Shown: in pieces, positions 52,278 to 61,398 of the stretch
Position numbering within the stretch: the stretch's first letter is position 1
How the letters are laid out: the number at the start of each line of letters is the position of its first letter
Assembly: GCA_037481935.1 (NCBI GenBank)
Contig: JBBFKQ010000001.1
Location: 80,741 to 144,740 of the forward strand
From: Aquificaceae bacterium
Lineage (GTDB): Bacteria > Aquificota > Aquificia > Aquificales > Aquificaceae
Direction: 5' to 3'
Length of the DNA: 64,000 bases
Made by a program: the position numbers and the translations under genes
Notes under the pieces: model-generated
Seen by the model: only the letters and a program-made list of their open reading frames with translations
Database searches by the model: none
Told to the model about the DNA's origin: nothing

Positions 52278-52525
52278 TCTTCCTCCTCTTCACCAAATAT
52301 CATATCTTCAAGCTCCTCAACTGCATCCTCTGCCTGGTCTGGAGGAACTACAGAAGGGTAGAGGGCAACCTGAATGCCTTCGGTGAAGAGAAATCTGCTT
52401 ATGATTTCCTGTAGCTTTTCCAGTTCTTCGGGACTCAGGTCTCCCCTTATGCTCTCCTCCACGGGCTTGCTGGTGAAGAAGAAGCCTACAAGACTGAAGG
52501 GGACTGCGTAAAGTTGTTCTTCCAT
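52274..52525 (-). CDS. Small conserved-looking hypothetical protein upstream of dapB
   Basis: This 83-residue protein has a hydrophobic strand-rich start (YAVPFSLVGFFFTSKP), a helix (LSPEELEKLQEIISRFLF) and a very acidic tail (EELEDMIFGEEEEE). AAAGGAGCG precedes the ATG, and the 4-bp overlap with dapB suggests coupling. The family is unknown. The divergent leuS starts 40 bp away. Confidence 0.65.
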   Translation of the reverse strand: MEEQLYAVPFSLVGFFFTSKPVEESIRGDLSPEELEKLQEIISRFLFTEGIQVALYPSVVPPDQAEDAVEELEDMIFGEEEEE

Positions 52526-52552
52526 GACACGCTCCTTTGAGTTTTGAAAAAT

Positions 52553-52558
52553 TATAAT
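52553..52558 (+). promoter_or_regulatory. -10 box of leuS
   Basis: TATAAT lies 7 nt before the leuS ATG at 52566 with no ribosome-binding site between, predicting a leaderless transcript. The same AT-rich block read on the other strand contains a second -10-like element for the dapB operon. Confidence 0.5.
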
Positions 52559-52565
52559 ATGAACT

Positions 52566-54404
52566 ATGGACTACAGACCGCAAGAGATAGAAGCCAAATG
52601 GCAGAAGATATGGGAAGACATGAAGACCTTTGCATCAAAAGAGGAAGGAAACAAATCCTACGTGCTTGAGATGTTTCCCTATCCATCAGGCAGGATTCAC
52701 ATGGGGCATGTGAGAAATTACACCATTGGGGATGCTATTGCACGCTTTCTGAGGTTCAGGGGATATTCTGTCCTCCATCCCATGGGCTGGGATGCCTTTG
52801 GACTACCTGCAGAGAACGCCGCCATAAAGCATGGCTTTCATCCTGCAAACTGGACATACCAGAACATAGCCTACATGAAAAAGCAGCTCAAAAGCCTTGG
52901 CTTTTCCTACGACTGGAGCAGGGAAATCGCCACCTGCAGTCCTGAATATTATCGCTGGAACCAGTGGCTCTTTTTGAAGTTTTACGAGCATGGGCTCGCC
53001 TACAGAAAGTCTGCAGAGGTAAACTGGTGTCCCAACGATGAGACGGTGCTTGCTAACGAGCAGGTAGTTGATGGAAGGTGCTGGAGGTGTGGCACTCCCA
53101 TAGTGAGAAGAGAGGTGCCCTCCTGGTATCTGAAGATTACCGCCTATGCGGAGAGGCTTTTAGAGGACCTAAAAGAGCTTGAGGGTAGGTGGCCCGAACG
53201 GGTGATAGCCCAGCAGAGGAACTGGATAGGAAGGTCTGAAGGAGCAGTGCTCAAGTTTTTCGTGGAAGACATCCCCATAGAGGTCTTTACCACAAGACCA
53301 GATACGGTTTTTGGTGCAACCTTTGTAGTGCTGGCTCCCGAACATCCTCTGACCCTTGAGCTGGCAAAGAAGTCTGAAGACTACCAGAGGGTGAGAGCCT
53401 TTGTGGAAAGGATGAAGCAGAAGTCCACCAGGGAGAGGGGAATTGAAGAAGAAAAGGAAGGTGTGCCACTGGGCGTGTATGCAACAAACCCGGCCACAGG
53501 GGAGAAAATACCCGTCTGGACCGCCAACTACGTGCTATACGAATACGGCACTGGCGCCATAATGTGTGTGCCAGCCCACGACCAGAGGGACTACGAGTTT
53601 GCGGTCAAATACGGACTACCAATCAGGCACGTGATAAAGCCCAGGGAAGGAGACCTCCCGGAAGGCAGAGCCTACGAAGAACCGGGAGTGCTCATAAACT
53701 CAGGACAGTTTACGGGCATGGACTCTCTGGACGCAAAGAAAGCCATCACCCAGTGGCTAAAAGAGAGGGGTCTTGGAGAATTCAGGATTACCTACAGGCT
53801 CAGAGACTGGAACATATCTCGTCAGAGATACTGGGGCACTCCCATACCCATAGTCTACTGCGAAAACTGTGGAACTGTGCCTGTGCCAGAAGACCAGCTT
53901 CCGGTGCTTCTGCCAGAAAGGGTGGAGATAACAGGACATGGGAACCCTCTTGAGAAGGTGCCAGAGTTTGTCAATACCATCTGCCCGAAGTGCGGAAGAC
54001 CTGCAAGGAGAGAAACGGACACCATGGACACCTTCTTTGACTCAAGCTGGTATTTCCTCAGGTTCTGCGACCCAGTAAATTCAGAAAAGCCCTTCGCACC
54101 GGAGAAGGCCGAGTTCTGGATGCCTGTAGACCTCTACATTGGTGGTATAGAGCATGCGGTCCTTCACCTTCTTTACGCACGCTTTTTCCAGAAGTTTCTG
54201 TATGACCTTGGACTGGTAAAGGACAAAGAGCCTTTTCTTAGACTGGTCACTCAGGGCATGGTGCTGAAAAGGTGGGTGAGCGTGGAGAGGTTTCTTGAAC
54301 ATCTGAGCAGAAAATACGGCGTCGATTCCGCTGAAGACATTGAACTGGAAGAGCTTGTAAAACTCATAAAGATTGACATGGGTAAGGGTAACTTTCAGAG
54401 ATGA
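52566..54404 (+). CDS. leuS: Leucyl-tRNA synthetase alpha subunit (split LeuRS)
   Basis: This is the N-terminal half of class I LeuRS. It has the HIGH-type motif [13 protein letters not shown] (about 40-52), [17 protein letters not shown], the zinc region [23 protein letters not shown] (residues beyond 150) and the editing domain with [13 protein letters not shown] and [15 protein letters not shown]. The chain ends at 612 residues after VTQGMVLK and an LeuRS-insertion-like tail. The KMSKS loop and the anticodon domain are absent, and the next gene is unrelated and on the other strand. This matches the alpha subunit of the split Aquifex enzyme; the beta subunit must be elsewhere. Confidence 0.95.
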   Translation: MDYRPQEIEAKWQKIWEDMKTFASKEEGNKSYVLEMFPYPSGRIHMGHVRNYTIGDAIARFLRFRGYSVLHPMGWDAFGLPAENAAIKHGFHPANWTYQNIAYMKKQLKSLGFSYDWSREIATCSPEYYRWNQWLFLKFYEHGLAYRKSAEVNWCPNDETVLANEQVVDGRCWRCGTPIVRREVPSWYLKITAYAERLLEDLKELEGRWPERVIAQQRNWIGRSEGAVLKFFVEDIPIEVFTTRPDTVFGATFVVLAPEHPLTLELAKKSEDYQRVRAFVERMKQKSTRERGIEEEKEGVPLGVYATNPATGEKIPVWTANYVLYEYGTGAIMCVPAHDQRDYEFAVKYGLPIRHVIKPREGDLPEGRAYEEPGVLINSGQFTGMDSLDAKKAITQWLKERGLGEFRITYRLRDWNISRQRYWGTPIPIVYCENCGTVPVPEDQLPVLLPERVEITGHGNPLEKVPEFVNTICPKCGRPARRETDTMDTFFDSSWYFLRFCDPVNSEKPFAPEKAEFWMPVDLYIGGIEHAVLHLLYARFFQKFLYDLGLVKDKEPFLRLVTQGMVLKRWVSVERFLEHLSRKYGVDSAEDIELEELVKLIKIDMGKGNFQR

Positions 54405-55348
54405 AGCCCTGTGTATCCCTCCCTTTTAACAGAAGCCACAAGGAGAACAATTGAAGCAAAAAGGGCACATAGCTGAAAAGACCAGAAGCTCATGAACTTC
54501 AGATAAGCAAAAGGCGAACCCCCATACAGGAGTAGCAGACTTGAAAAATTATCCAGAAAGGAGAAAAGAAAAACAAAAAGGCCAAGCGTAATACTTTTTT
54601 TCCTGTCAACACCCGCAAAAGGTAGCAGATGAATCAGAGCAAGAGAGTAAAGGGCCATAGCCAGAATATGGGGGTAGAAAACCTTGAAAACACCCTCAAA
54701 GCTTTTGGGCTTTAGAAAAAGCTCCGGATTGCCCAAGAAGTAATCTCTTATTCCCTGAACTCCAAAACCCATCTTTGCGTGAAAGTTCACAAAGTTAGAA
54801 AGAATAAAAAAAATGGAAAAAAAGGAAAAAAGCAGGCTAAGGACTTTTAACATAGAGACCTTTGGAGGTTTCATGTTACCAAAAGATAGCTTCCATCCTG
54901 TGTATATCAGCATTATTGCTAGTAGAATTTGATAGAGCACAAAAAAGAAAAGCTTTAACCATACAACCCAGAAAGCATTCAGTAGTAATATTAAGAAGTC
55001 TACAGAAAGGTAAGAAAGAGCAGAAATACTGACCAGCAACACCAGAAGTCTTTTAAAAGCGCTGTTTGAATTAAAAAGGGAAAAGACAGAAGAAAGCGTC
55101 AGTATTATAAAGCCATGAAGAAACACACCCACATGGAAGTCTTCAGAAATCTGAGCTAGAGAAACCCTTTCAGGAAACTCAGGGTCCATGAAGAAGTATT
55201 TCACCAGGCTGTTGTAAGAAAAGCCATATTTGGAGTAAAAGTGAAGCCAGGAAGCCAGCCAGAAAAGAGTTGTAAAAAGGAGAAAAAAGATAACCGCATA
55301 GTATAGAGGTTTATTCCTTCTTATGTCTGCGGATACAAAAAATCTCAC
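54395..55348 (-). CDS. Multi-helix membrane protein with a two-fold internal repeat
   Basis: The 317-residue protein has about eight hydrophobic segments and is not a recognised family. Two halves resemble each other: [21 protein letters not shown] (near 37-57) matches [21 protein letters not shown] (near 188-208), each followed by a helix carrying His ([25 protein letters not shown]). The conserved His, Gly and Asn/Asp-Pro-Glu positions suggest haem b or other cofactor binding in the membrane. It is coupled by a 4-bp overlap to the FMN-binding protein, so a membrane electron-transfer unit is plausible. Confidence 0.7.
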   Translation of the reverse strand: MRFFVSADIRRNKPLYYAVIFFLLFTTLFWLASWLHFYSKYGFSYNSLVKYFFMDPEFPERVSLAQISEDFHVGVFLHGFIILTLSSVFSLFNSNSAFKRLLVLLVSISALSYLSVDFLILLLNAFWVVWLKLFFFVLYQILLAIMLIYTGWKLSFGNMKPPKVSMLKVLSLLFSFFSIFFILSNFVNFHAKMGFGVQGIRDYFLGNPELFLKPKSFEGVFKVFYPHILAMALYSLALIHLLPFAGVDRKKSITLGLFVFLFSFLDNFSSLLLLYGGSPFAYLKFMSFWSFQLCALFASIVLLVASVKREGYTGLHL

Positions 55349-55887
55349 CTCTGCACTCCAAAAAGCACCTGCCAGAGGGCAAGCACCTTTCTGGCGTTGT
55401 CCGTTATGGCTCTGGCGGTCAGGGTTGCCCCAGTTATGTTGGGTATGTCCCTTCTAAGCCTTACGGGGTCTTTTGAGAGCTGTTTGCCTGCAAAGAGCCT
55501 GAGCCAGTTGTCTTCTGGCATGTATTCAAGAGGCTCATAAAAGGCGAGCACTTCCACCACATCAAGCTTGCCGTCGGGAGTAATCGTGTAGAGCACCACT
55601 TCGGGGTGGGTTCTGACCCTGTGCATGTCTACATAGCCGTAGGCTATTATCTGCCCGCCTTTTCTGACTATATACCAGGAGGCAAGCCTTGACTCCATCT
55701 TTGCGCCCGATATCTTCTGAACCTCCTCCACCTGCTCTCTGGTGAGAGTTATGTTTCTGACCTCTATCTGGGAGCCGGGGTATATCTGAGACAGTGCCTG
55801 CTCCGGTCTCCTGAACTCCTTTGCCCATAAAAGGTTTAAGAATAAGAGCACATGGATAAAAAAAAGCACAGAACTCACCAAAGCCAT
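55345..55887 (-). CDS. Periplasmic FMN-binding domain protein (RnfG/NqrC-like)
   Basis: An N-terminal hydrophobic segment (about 3-21) exports or anchors the 180-residue protein. The C-terminal half is an FMN_bind domain with IPNITGATLTARAITD (about 149-164), where the Thr of SGATxT-type motifs receives covalent FMN from ApbE. The rest (ASWYIVRKGGQIIAYGYV, EVLAFYEPLEYMPE) is also typical. It lies between a porin and a membrane protein and probably shuttles electrons across the membrane. apbE is not in the window. Confidence 0.85.
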   Translation of the reverse strand: MALVSSVLFFIHVLLFLNLLWAKEFRRPEQALSQIYPGSQIEVRNITLTREQVEEVQKISGAKMESRLASWYIVRKGGQIIAYGYVDMHRVRTHPEVVLYTITPDGKLDVVEVLAFYEPLEYMPEDNWLRLFAGKQLSKDPVRLRRDIPNITGATLTARAITDNARKVLALWQVLFGVQR

Positions 55888-55956
55888 CTCAGCCTCCTGA
55901 ACTTTCTCATAAATTCTATTCCATAAGCCATAACTTTAAAGACCTTGTTTTTACAC

Positions 55957-55982
55957 TAAAAGCCCCTCCCCGCAGGGAGGGC
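55957..55982 (-). terminator. Rho-independent terminator after the porin gene
   Basis: On the minus strand GCCCTCCC-TGC-GGGGAGGGGC forms a GC-rich stem with one bulge, followed by TTTTAG. It lies 20 nt beyond the stop of the porin gene and 70 nt before the FMN-binding gene. Confidence 0.7.
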
Positions 55983-56001
55983 ACAACACAAGGAAGAGCC
56001 A

Positions 56002-57402
56002 TCAGAACATAAAGCCGAGGGTGAGCCTGTATTCGTTCTCATCCTTTCTTGGAGAGCTGTAGTTGAGCCTTGCATAGTCTGCCTTTATGGCAACAAGTGG
56101 GTGGGGCTTGTAGGAGAGTCCGAGGTTGTAGACCTTCAGCTTATGACCGCTGGGCTTGAGGAAACCAGAGGGCACTTTGCTGTGGGTGTCAAAGTCCTCG
56201 TATATGCCAAAGACGTAGAGCTCCTGATTCTCTGGCCCAAATAGCCTGAAAAGGTCGTAGGCGACCTGCACATAAAAGCCCTTCTGCTCCTCTGGCATTA
56301 TGTTGTTTCTGTTGGCACCGGTGTTGGGGTTTTGTATGTTGTTTCCAAAGAGATCTCTGGACATCTTCAGGGCATCATCAGTCTTTACTAAGGCCCCCAC
56401 GAACCTTATGTCCCATCCCGCATGTTGCCACCAGAGGTGAGGTGAAAACATGGTCAGCGAGCCAACCTTTGAACCTCTTCTCAGACCCAGCTGAGAGTCT
56501 GAGCCACCCTTAGACTGAACATCTGCATAGACAAAGGAACCTCCCACTCTTAGGTTGAGGGGAAGGTTTATGTCAACTCTTCCAGTAAATCCAAGCCTGT
56601 CCGCAACCGCCCTTGCCCCCCTCTGTCTGACGGTTTTTAGGGGCTCGGTTACATCGTAGTCGCCACCACCTTTCAGCATAAGTCCGTTTATCACATAAAA
56701 CCTGTAGTCTACTGGACCAACGGCTCCGTAAGCTCCAAGACCCATCTCTTCCCAGGTAGACATCATTATTCTTCTCTCAAAGAAAGGCCTTTCTGCGGAG
56801 GGGAATGTAGGAGACTCATGCACTTCGTTCACTATACCCACGGGCATGAGAAGAAGTCCTCCCCTGACCCCGAACTCAGGTCTGAACTGATAGTCCAGAT
56901 ATGCAAGCTCTGCCTTGAAGTATCCTCCACCAGTGCCATGTCCTGCCGAGGTTGATGCATGCTCCAGCTCAAGTTCAGAATTAAACTTCAGCTTCTCATC
57001 AAAGGCATAACCAAGGTAGAGGATTATCCTCTGCATGTTGGCTATGGACTTGGCTCCACCCCTTGCGTTCACATCGTTATGTCTGAAAACGAGCTCACCA
57101 TAGCCACCTATGGAGACACCCCTTGGGTTGAAGTGCACCTTGGACGCCGCAGGACCAAGACCAGAGTAGGACTTAATCTCAAGTTTTGGCATGGCAATAT
57201 CAAGCCTGAGCTGTCTTATCTCCTCCTTGAGGGCTTCAGTTTCCTTCTTTGTCTCTTCTGCCTTCTTCTGTTCTTCTTTGAGCTTCTGAACTTCCTGCTG
57301 GAGCATTCTTATCTGCTCCTCAAGCTGACGTATCCTGTCCTCCGCCGGCTGGGCAAAGACTGTGGTTGATAGTAGGGCAGTGGCTAAAAGAACTCGCTTC
57401 AT
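56002..57402 (-). CDS. Coiled-coil outer-membrane porin
   Basis: A signal peptide (about 1-17, ending VFA) is followed by a coiled coil (about 22-70, heptads of L, E, K) like the trimerising N-terminus of some porins, then about 390 residues of alternating strands ending in the aromatic LTLGFMF. GGYGELVFRHND and GGLLLMPVGIVNEVHESPTF resemble the porin families of phosphate- or carboxylate-selective type found in Aquificales. The substrate is unknown. It has its own strong promoter, an AAGGAGGTC ribosome-binding site and a terminator, so it is probably abundant and monocistronic. Confidence 0.82.
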   Translation of the reverse strand: MKRVLLATALLSTTVFAQPAEDRIRQLEEQIRMLQQEVQKLKEEQKKAEETKKETEALKEEIRQLRLDIAMPKLEIKSYSGLGPAASKVHFNPRGVSIGGYGELVFRHNDVNARGGAKSIANMQRIILYLGYAFDEKLKFNSELELEHASTSAGHGTGGGYFKAELAYLDYQFRPEFGVRGGLLLMPVGIVNEVHESPTFPSAERPFFERRIMMSTWEEMGLGAYGAVGPVDYRFYVINGLMLKGGGDYDVTEPLKTVRQRGARAVADRLGFTGRVDINLPLNLRVGGSFVYADVQSKGGSDSQLGLRRGSKVGSLTMFSPHLWWQHAGWDIRFVGALVKTDDALKMSRDLFGNNIQNPNTGANRNNIMPEEQKGFYVQVAYDLFRLFGPENQELYVFGIYEDFDTHSKVPSGFLKPSGHKLKVYNLGLSYKPHPLVAIKADYARLNYSSPRKDENEYRLTLGFMF

Positions 57403-57444
57403 GCCTGACCTCCTTACATAGAAATTGAAATTTTATCGCAAGAT

Positions 57445-57473
57445 AGTATACAGAAAGTGAAACCCACTGTCAA
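57445..57473 (-). promoter_or_regulatory. Promoter of the porin gene
   Basis: On the minus strand TTGACA (57473-57468), a 17-bp spacer and TATACT (57450-57445) form one of the best promoters in the window. The leader of about 35 nt includes AAGGAGG before the ATG at 57402. Confidence 0.8.
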
Positions 57474-57505
57474 TATGATGGTTGTCAGCTTGAGTTAGCA
57501 TACTT

Positions 57506-60500
57506 CTATGCATAGCTTCTTTTTCTCAAACCTTCAAACAAGCCTGCCAGATATGGTATCAAAAGAATCACGCTCAGAAGCCAGAAACCAGAGAGAGTAT
57601 GGATCTGTCCCACATCATGGATAGTGCTGACCCTCTGCAGCAGTGCGCCCCTTACAGATGGCTCGTAGCTACCGGCTCCCGCACGGGAAGAAGGCACGAC
57701 CGGTCTGCCAGTGCCGTAGCCTGCCATAGTGATGCCCTGGGATAGCCTTTCCTCTATTTGCTTAGAGGCTGAGGAGTTTTCTCTGAGCCACTTTTTTGTG
57801 CCCAAGTTGTATTTGTCCTGGAGATAGACCTCTCTGAATTCTTTCCAGATGGGGTCTCTTACCACCTGAGGTGCCACCACCTGCCAGCCGTAGAGGTTGT
57901 TAAGGGTGTTTAAAAGCTCGTTGACGCCCGAGTAGCCTTCTTTCATAAGGGCTTTTACGTATTCTGGGTTGAGGTATCGGGCTCTTACTTCCTGAAGGAG
58001 GAACTCCTCTGCGGTCTGCACCTTTGCGGTGCTTCTAAGGTTGGCTATAAGCACCTCTGGCTTTCTACCTGAGAGCACCTCCACTGTCAGAGCAAGACCC
58101 CCAAGATACTGGAAGGGGTCGTCGGTGGTGAGCATGCCATATAGGTTGGAGCTTCTTGAGAGAAGCACCGCATCCGTATCCTTGAGGTTTTCCTCAAAAA
58201 GCCCATGCACCTTCTGCGAGTGAAGTCCCTCGTCGTAGGCAAAGCCCATCCTGTGCAGGAAAAGCCCCGAAAGTTTTTTCTTATCCTTTGTCTGGAAGAC
58301 CGCATCATCCAGCCCAGAGCCGTAAGCTCCGCTCTCGTTGGAAAAGCTCCTTATAGTGGCGAGCCTCTGAGCCTGCTCATGAGGGTAGCCCTTTTTAAGA
58401 AGCATCGCCATCAGTTTTTGTGTGTTCTGCCTTACGAAGTTCTCCTCTTCCTCAAGCTCTGCCACAAGCCTTACTGCCTGATTTATCAGGTTCATTAGGT
58501 TTGGAAAGTGGTCCCTGTATAGCCCCGTGGCAGATACCACCACGTCTATGCGCGGACGCCCGAGTTCTTTCTTAGGTATTATCTCAAGCCCTACCACCCT
58601 TCCACCATCATCCCACCTTGGTCTTACACCAAGGAGGTAAAGAACCTGAGCTTCCACCACACCAAGGTGTCTCATGGTTTCCACAGACCACAGAGTAAAG
58701 GCAACCTTCTGAGGATATCTTCCGTGCCTTTGGTGGTAGTCTATGAGCCACTGGTCTGTGATTTCCACCGCAGTTTTCCATGCCTGAGGTGTTGGCACAC
58801 GCTGTGGGTCAAAGCCGTAGAGGTTTCTACCCGTAGGCAGGCTGTCGGGGTTTTTTATGGGGTCTCCACCAAAAGAGGCAGGTATGTATCTGCCCTCAAG
58901 GGCTGAAAAGAGAGATACAAGCTCCACGCCTGCGTCAAGCCTTCTGTAGAGGTCTATAACTGTCTCACAGTATGCGTCTGGAGAGCCTTCCATGCATTGA
59001 AGCACCTTTGCAAAGGCTTTGGAGCTCTTTATCTTGTCTACGGGTTGAGCCATAAACTCCTCATAGGGTTCCTTTTCCCACATTTTTATCCATTCCCTGC
59101 CCAGCATCTGCAGTATGGTGAGGGCAAGGAGTTCTGCGTCCTTTGTCTTGCCAAAGGTGTGAAGCCCCAGAGGCACATTCTGAGTGGCTATTTCGTGTAT
59201 GTGGTTGTGGAGTTTTTCAGAGAAGCTCTCAAAATCTTTCAGTATCTGGGTGGTGTTTTTATAGCCCAGGTCTCTGGCTATGTTTGCCCTCATGGCTTTT
59301 TGAGCTATCTCCCGCCTTATGGTCTCTTTCAGTCTTCCCTCTGACTGGGCTTCCTTGTGAAGTAGCTGGTGAAGTTCTTCCAGCTCTCCGTAGGTGCCAG
59401 AGGGTGCAAAGGCTGGGGTCTGATAAGAGATGATAAGGGCTCTGCCCCTCCTTCGGGCGTTGAGGGCTTCTCCCACGTTGTCTACGATGTAAGGGTATAT
59501 GACGGGCTTTGTGCCAAGGGTGAGGTAGGGGTAATCCCACAGGTCAAGGCCTCTCTCCTTGCCGGGCGTCCACTCCTGAGTGCCGTGGGTGCCAAAGTGC
59601 AATATTGCATGGCTGTTTTTCTGCAGGTAAAGGTAGAAGGCAAGATAGTAGTGAGAGGGTGGAATCTTTGTGCTGTGGTATATCTCTTTACTCCTTAGGT
59701 AATCCATGCCTCTGGGTGCAAGGGGCAGGAGCAAAAAGTTGCCCGATTTAAGCACAGGAATGGTGAAACATCCCTTCTTAAGGTATGGGTCCCTCTCCGG
59801 TCTTCCCCAGTAGCTCTCTATGTCCTTCCTGACCTTTTCTGGAAGGCTCTCATACCAGTTCAAGTATTCCTCAAGGCTCAGACAATCAAGAAGGTCTGTA
59901 CTCACGGGCTTTGAATAGTAAAGCCCTATCATTTGGGTGAGCTTTGACTGCAGGTCTCTCTCTGAATAGGTTTCAACCCTGTAGCCCCTGTCCTTTGCGG
60001 TTTTCAGAAGTAGTTCAAGGCTTTTTATGACGTTCAGGTTGGAGGCAAGGATGTTCCTCTCTCCGGGCGGGTAGTTGTAGTAGACTATAGCTATTTTTTT
60101 CTGGGAGTTTTCAAGGCTCTGGAGGTCTCTCCAGGCTTTAGCTCTCTTTACCAGATTTTCCACCATATGGAGCAATGGCTCTTTGAGGGGTTGGTCTGCA
60201 CCCACCACTGTGGGGTCGATAGCCCCCATATACTCTGGCAGTGTGAAGTGGAAGGGTATTGAGGTTACTGAAATGCCCTGGGGGTTCTTTTTCCAGTCTT
60301 CTTTTCTGCCCCTGTAGGTGATACCCTGAAGCACTGGAAGAGCCAGTTCTTCAAAGGCTTTCTTTTCTTCTTCGTATGCAAAATACATGAGCCTGAGGTT
60401 AACAACCACGGAAGGGAGTGGTCTTCCCTCTAAGATGAGTTTGTGAAGATGCCTTCTGAGCCCCTCAGTCTCTGGATAGTAGAAGCCCACCGCAGGCAGG

Positions 60501-61063
60501 CCCTCTCTTTCTGACTGAACTATGATGCTGTCTACAATGGCGGTGTTCTCCGCCACCAGGTCTGAGCGGTGAAAAAGCACGAGCAGTGGTTTTTCAAAGT
60601 CCTGAGGCAGATTTTCCATCACGCCCCTTGCAGGATGGTAAAAACCCACCGCAGGAAGCTCTCTGGGTGGCCCTGCAGGCAGACCTGCAAAAGCTTTGAA
60701 CATGTTTTTAAAGTTTTCCCTGCCACCTGAACTGTAGTAGGGCAGGAGCTTGCTCAGAACCTGCGGGTCTCCTGCGGTTGGAGGGCTCAGAAACACCAAC
60801 CTTTTGCCAGTTAGCTTTTCCTGAAGGGCTTTTCTTATCTCCTCAGGAGGCGTATCCACAAGGTAGATGTCTGCCTCTGGCAATTGCAGGCTTTTGAGGT
60901 CTTCCGCCCTCAGGTATACGCCCTGCACTTCAAGACCCACCTCCTGTGCACTCTGCAGGAGAAGGTGGAGTTTTCTGGGAGGGTTTGGAAAGCTCACCAC
61001 GAGCACTAACTTCTGGGCAAAGCCAAAGCTCAGTAGAACCAGTAGTAGAAAAAGGAGCCTCAT
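57506..61063 (-). CDS. CobN/HmuS-like chelatase, exported and membrane-anchored
   Basis: The 1185-residue protein is a CobN/BchH-family large chelatase subunit. The conserved core includes HFGTHGTQEWTPGKERGLDL (about 490-509), the IYPYIVDNVGEALNARRRG block, ASFGGDPIKNPDSLPTGRN and VVVSATGLYRDHFPNLM. Unlike cytoplasmic CobN it begins with a signal peptide (RLLFLLLVLLSFGFAQ) and ends with one membrane helix (LSGFWLLSVILLIPYLAGLF) and a basic tail, so the body should lie in the periplasm. It is the last gene of a TonB operon and is coupled to a DUF2149 gene. Such CobN relatives occur in hmu haem-uptake loci of Bacteroidetes (HmuS). Metal insertion or removal on an imported tetrapyrrole is the likely role; the substrate is not known. 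Confidence 0.87.
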   Translation of the reverse strand: MRLLFLLLVLLSFGFAQKLVLVVSFPNPPRKLHLLLQSAQEVGLEVQGVYLRAEDLKSLQLPEADIYLVDTPPEEIRKALQEKLTGKRLVFLSPPTAGDPQVLSKLLPYYSSGGRENFKNMFKAFAGLPAGPPRELPAVGFYHPARGVMENLPQDFEKPLLVLFHRSDLVAENTAIVDSIIVQSEREGLPAVGFYYPETEGLRRHLHKLILEGRPLPSVVVNLRLMYFAYEEEKKAFEELALPVLQGITYRGRKEDWKKNPQGISVTSIPFHFTLPEYMGAIDPTVVGADQPLKEPLLHMVENLVKRAKAWRDLQSLENSQKKIAIVYYNYPPGERNILASNLNVIKSLELLLKTAKDRGYRVETYSERDLQSKLTQMIGLYYSKPVSTDLLDCLSLEEYLNWYESLPEKVRKDIESYWGRPERDPYLKKGCFTIPVLKSGNFLLLPLAPRGMDYLRSKEIYHSTKIPPSHYYLAFYLYLQKNSHAILHFGTHGTQEWTPGKERGLDLWDYPYLTLGTKPVIYPYIVDNVGEALNARRRGRALIISYQTPAFAPSGTYGELEELHQLLHKEAQSEGRLKETIRREIAQKAMRANIARDLGYKNTTQILKDFESFSEKLHNHIHEIATQNVPLGLHTFGKTKDAELLALTILQMLGREWIKMWEKEPYEEFMAQPVDKIKSSKAFAKVLQCMEGSPDAYCETVIDLYRRLDAGVELVSLFSALEGRYIPASFGGDPIKNPDSLPTGRNLYGFDPQRVPTPQAWKTAVEITDQWLIDYHQRHGRYPQKVAFTLWSVETMRHLGVVEAQVLYLLGVRPRWDDGGRVVGLEIIPKKELGRPRIDVVVSATGLYRDHFPNLMNLINQAVRLVAELEEEENFVRQNTQKLMAMLLKKGYPHEQAQRLATIRSFSNESGAYGSGLDDAVFQTKDKKKLSGLFLHRMGFAYDEGLHSQKVHGLFEENLKDTDAVLLSRSSNLYGMLTTDDPFQYLGGLALTVEVLSGRKPEVLIANLRSTAKVQTAEEFLLQEVRARYLNPEYVKALMKEGYSGVNELLNTLNNLYGWQVVAPQVVRDPIWKEFREVYLQDKYNLGTKKWLRENSSASKQIEERLSQGITMAGYGTGRPVVPSSRAGAGSYEPSVRGALLQRVSTIHDVGQIHTLSGFWLLSVILLIPYLAGLFEGLRKRSYA

Positions 61064-61065
61064 GG

Positions 61066-61398
61066 CTACTCCTCCGGCACGTAAACCAGCGTTCCATCGG
61101 GCAGGCGGTAAGTGGCACCCACTCTTACACCCCTTCCTTCTCCTATCTGCTGGCTCTTTACATACCTCTCCAGCTTCTGCCCTTTCTTTATGACCAGCTC
61201 CATGTTTTCCCTGCCGGGGTTTTTCACAAGCACATAATCTTCCTTTGTGAAGGGGTTGAAGGGACTGTTTACCAGCACCAGAAGAAGGGCGATAACGACC
61301 GCCAGAAAGGCGTCTATCATGTTTACCACCGAGAGCATGGGGTCTGTTTCTTCCTCAAGCCTCTCCAGTTCCTGAAGAAGGATATCTTTGAGGTTCAT
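61066..61398 (-). CDS. DUF2149-like membrane protein linked to CobN
   Basis: This 110-residue protein has one membrane segment (about 24-44) after NMIDAF and a C-terminal domain with QIGEGRGVRVGATYRLPDGTLVYVPE, which I recognise as the DUF2149 pattern. The layout (short cytoplasmic N-terminus, helix with a polar Asp, small periplasmic domain) resembles ExbD. DUF2149, an ExbB-like protein and CobN commonly occur together. It ends 2 nt before the cobN ATG and overlaps the ExbB-like gene by 4 bp. Confidence 0.82.
   Translation of the reverse strand: MNLKDILLQELERLEEETDPMLSVVNMIDAFLAVVIALLLVLVNSPFNPFTKEDYVLVKNPGRENMELVIKKGQKLERYVKSQQIGEGRGVRVGATYRLPDGTLVYVPEE

Noticed and set aside
52566-54404. 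leuS as a pseudogene truncated by mutation
   Set aside because: The frame is intact, ends at the position known for the natural alpha/beta split, and the downstream DNA shows no remnant of the C-terminal half.
57486-57512. GCATA-GAAG-TATGC hairpin at the end of cobN as a terminator
   Set aside because: The stem is only 5 bp, AT-rich, and no T tract follows; it is too weak to call.
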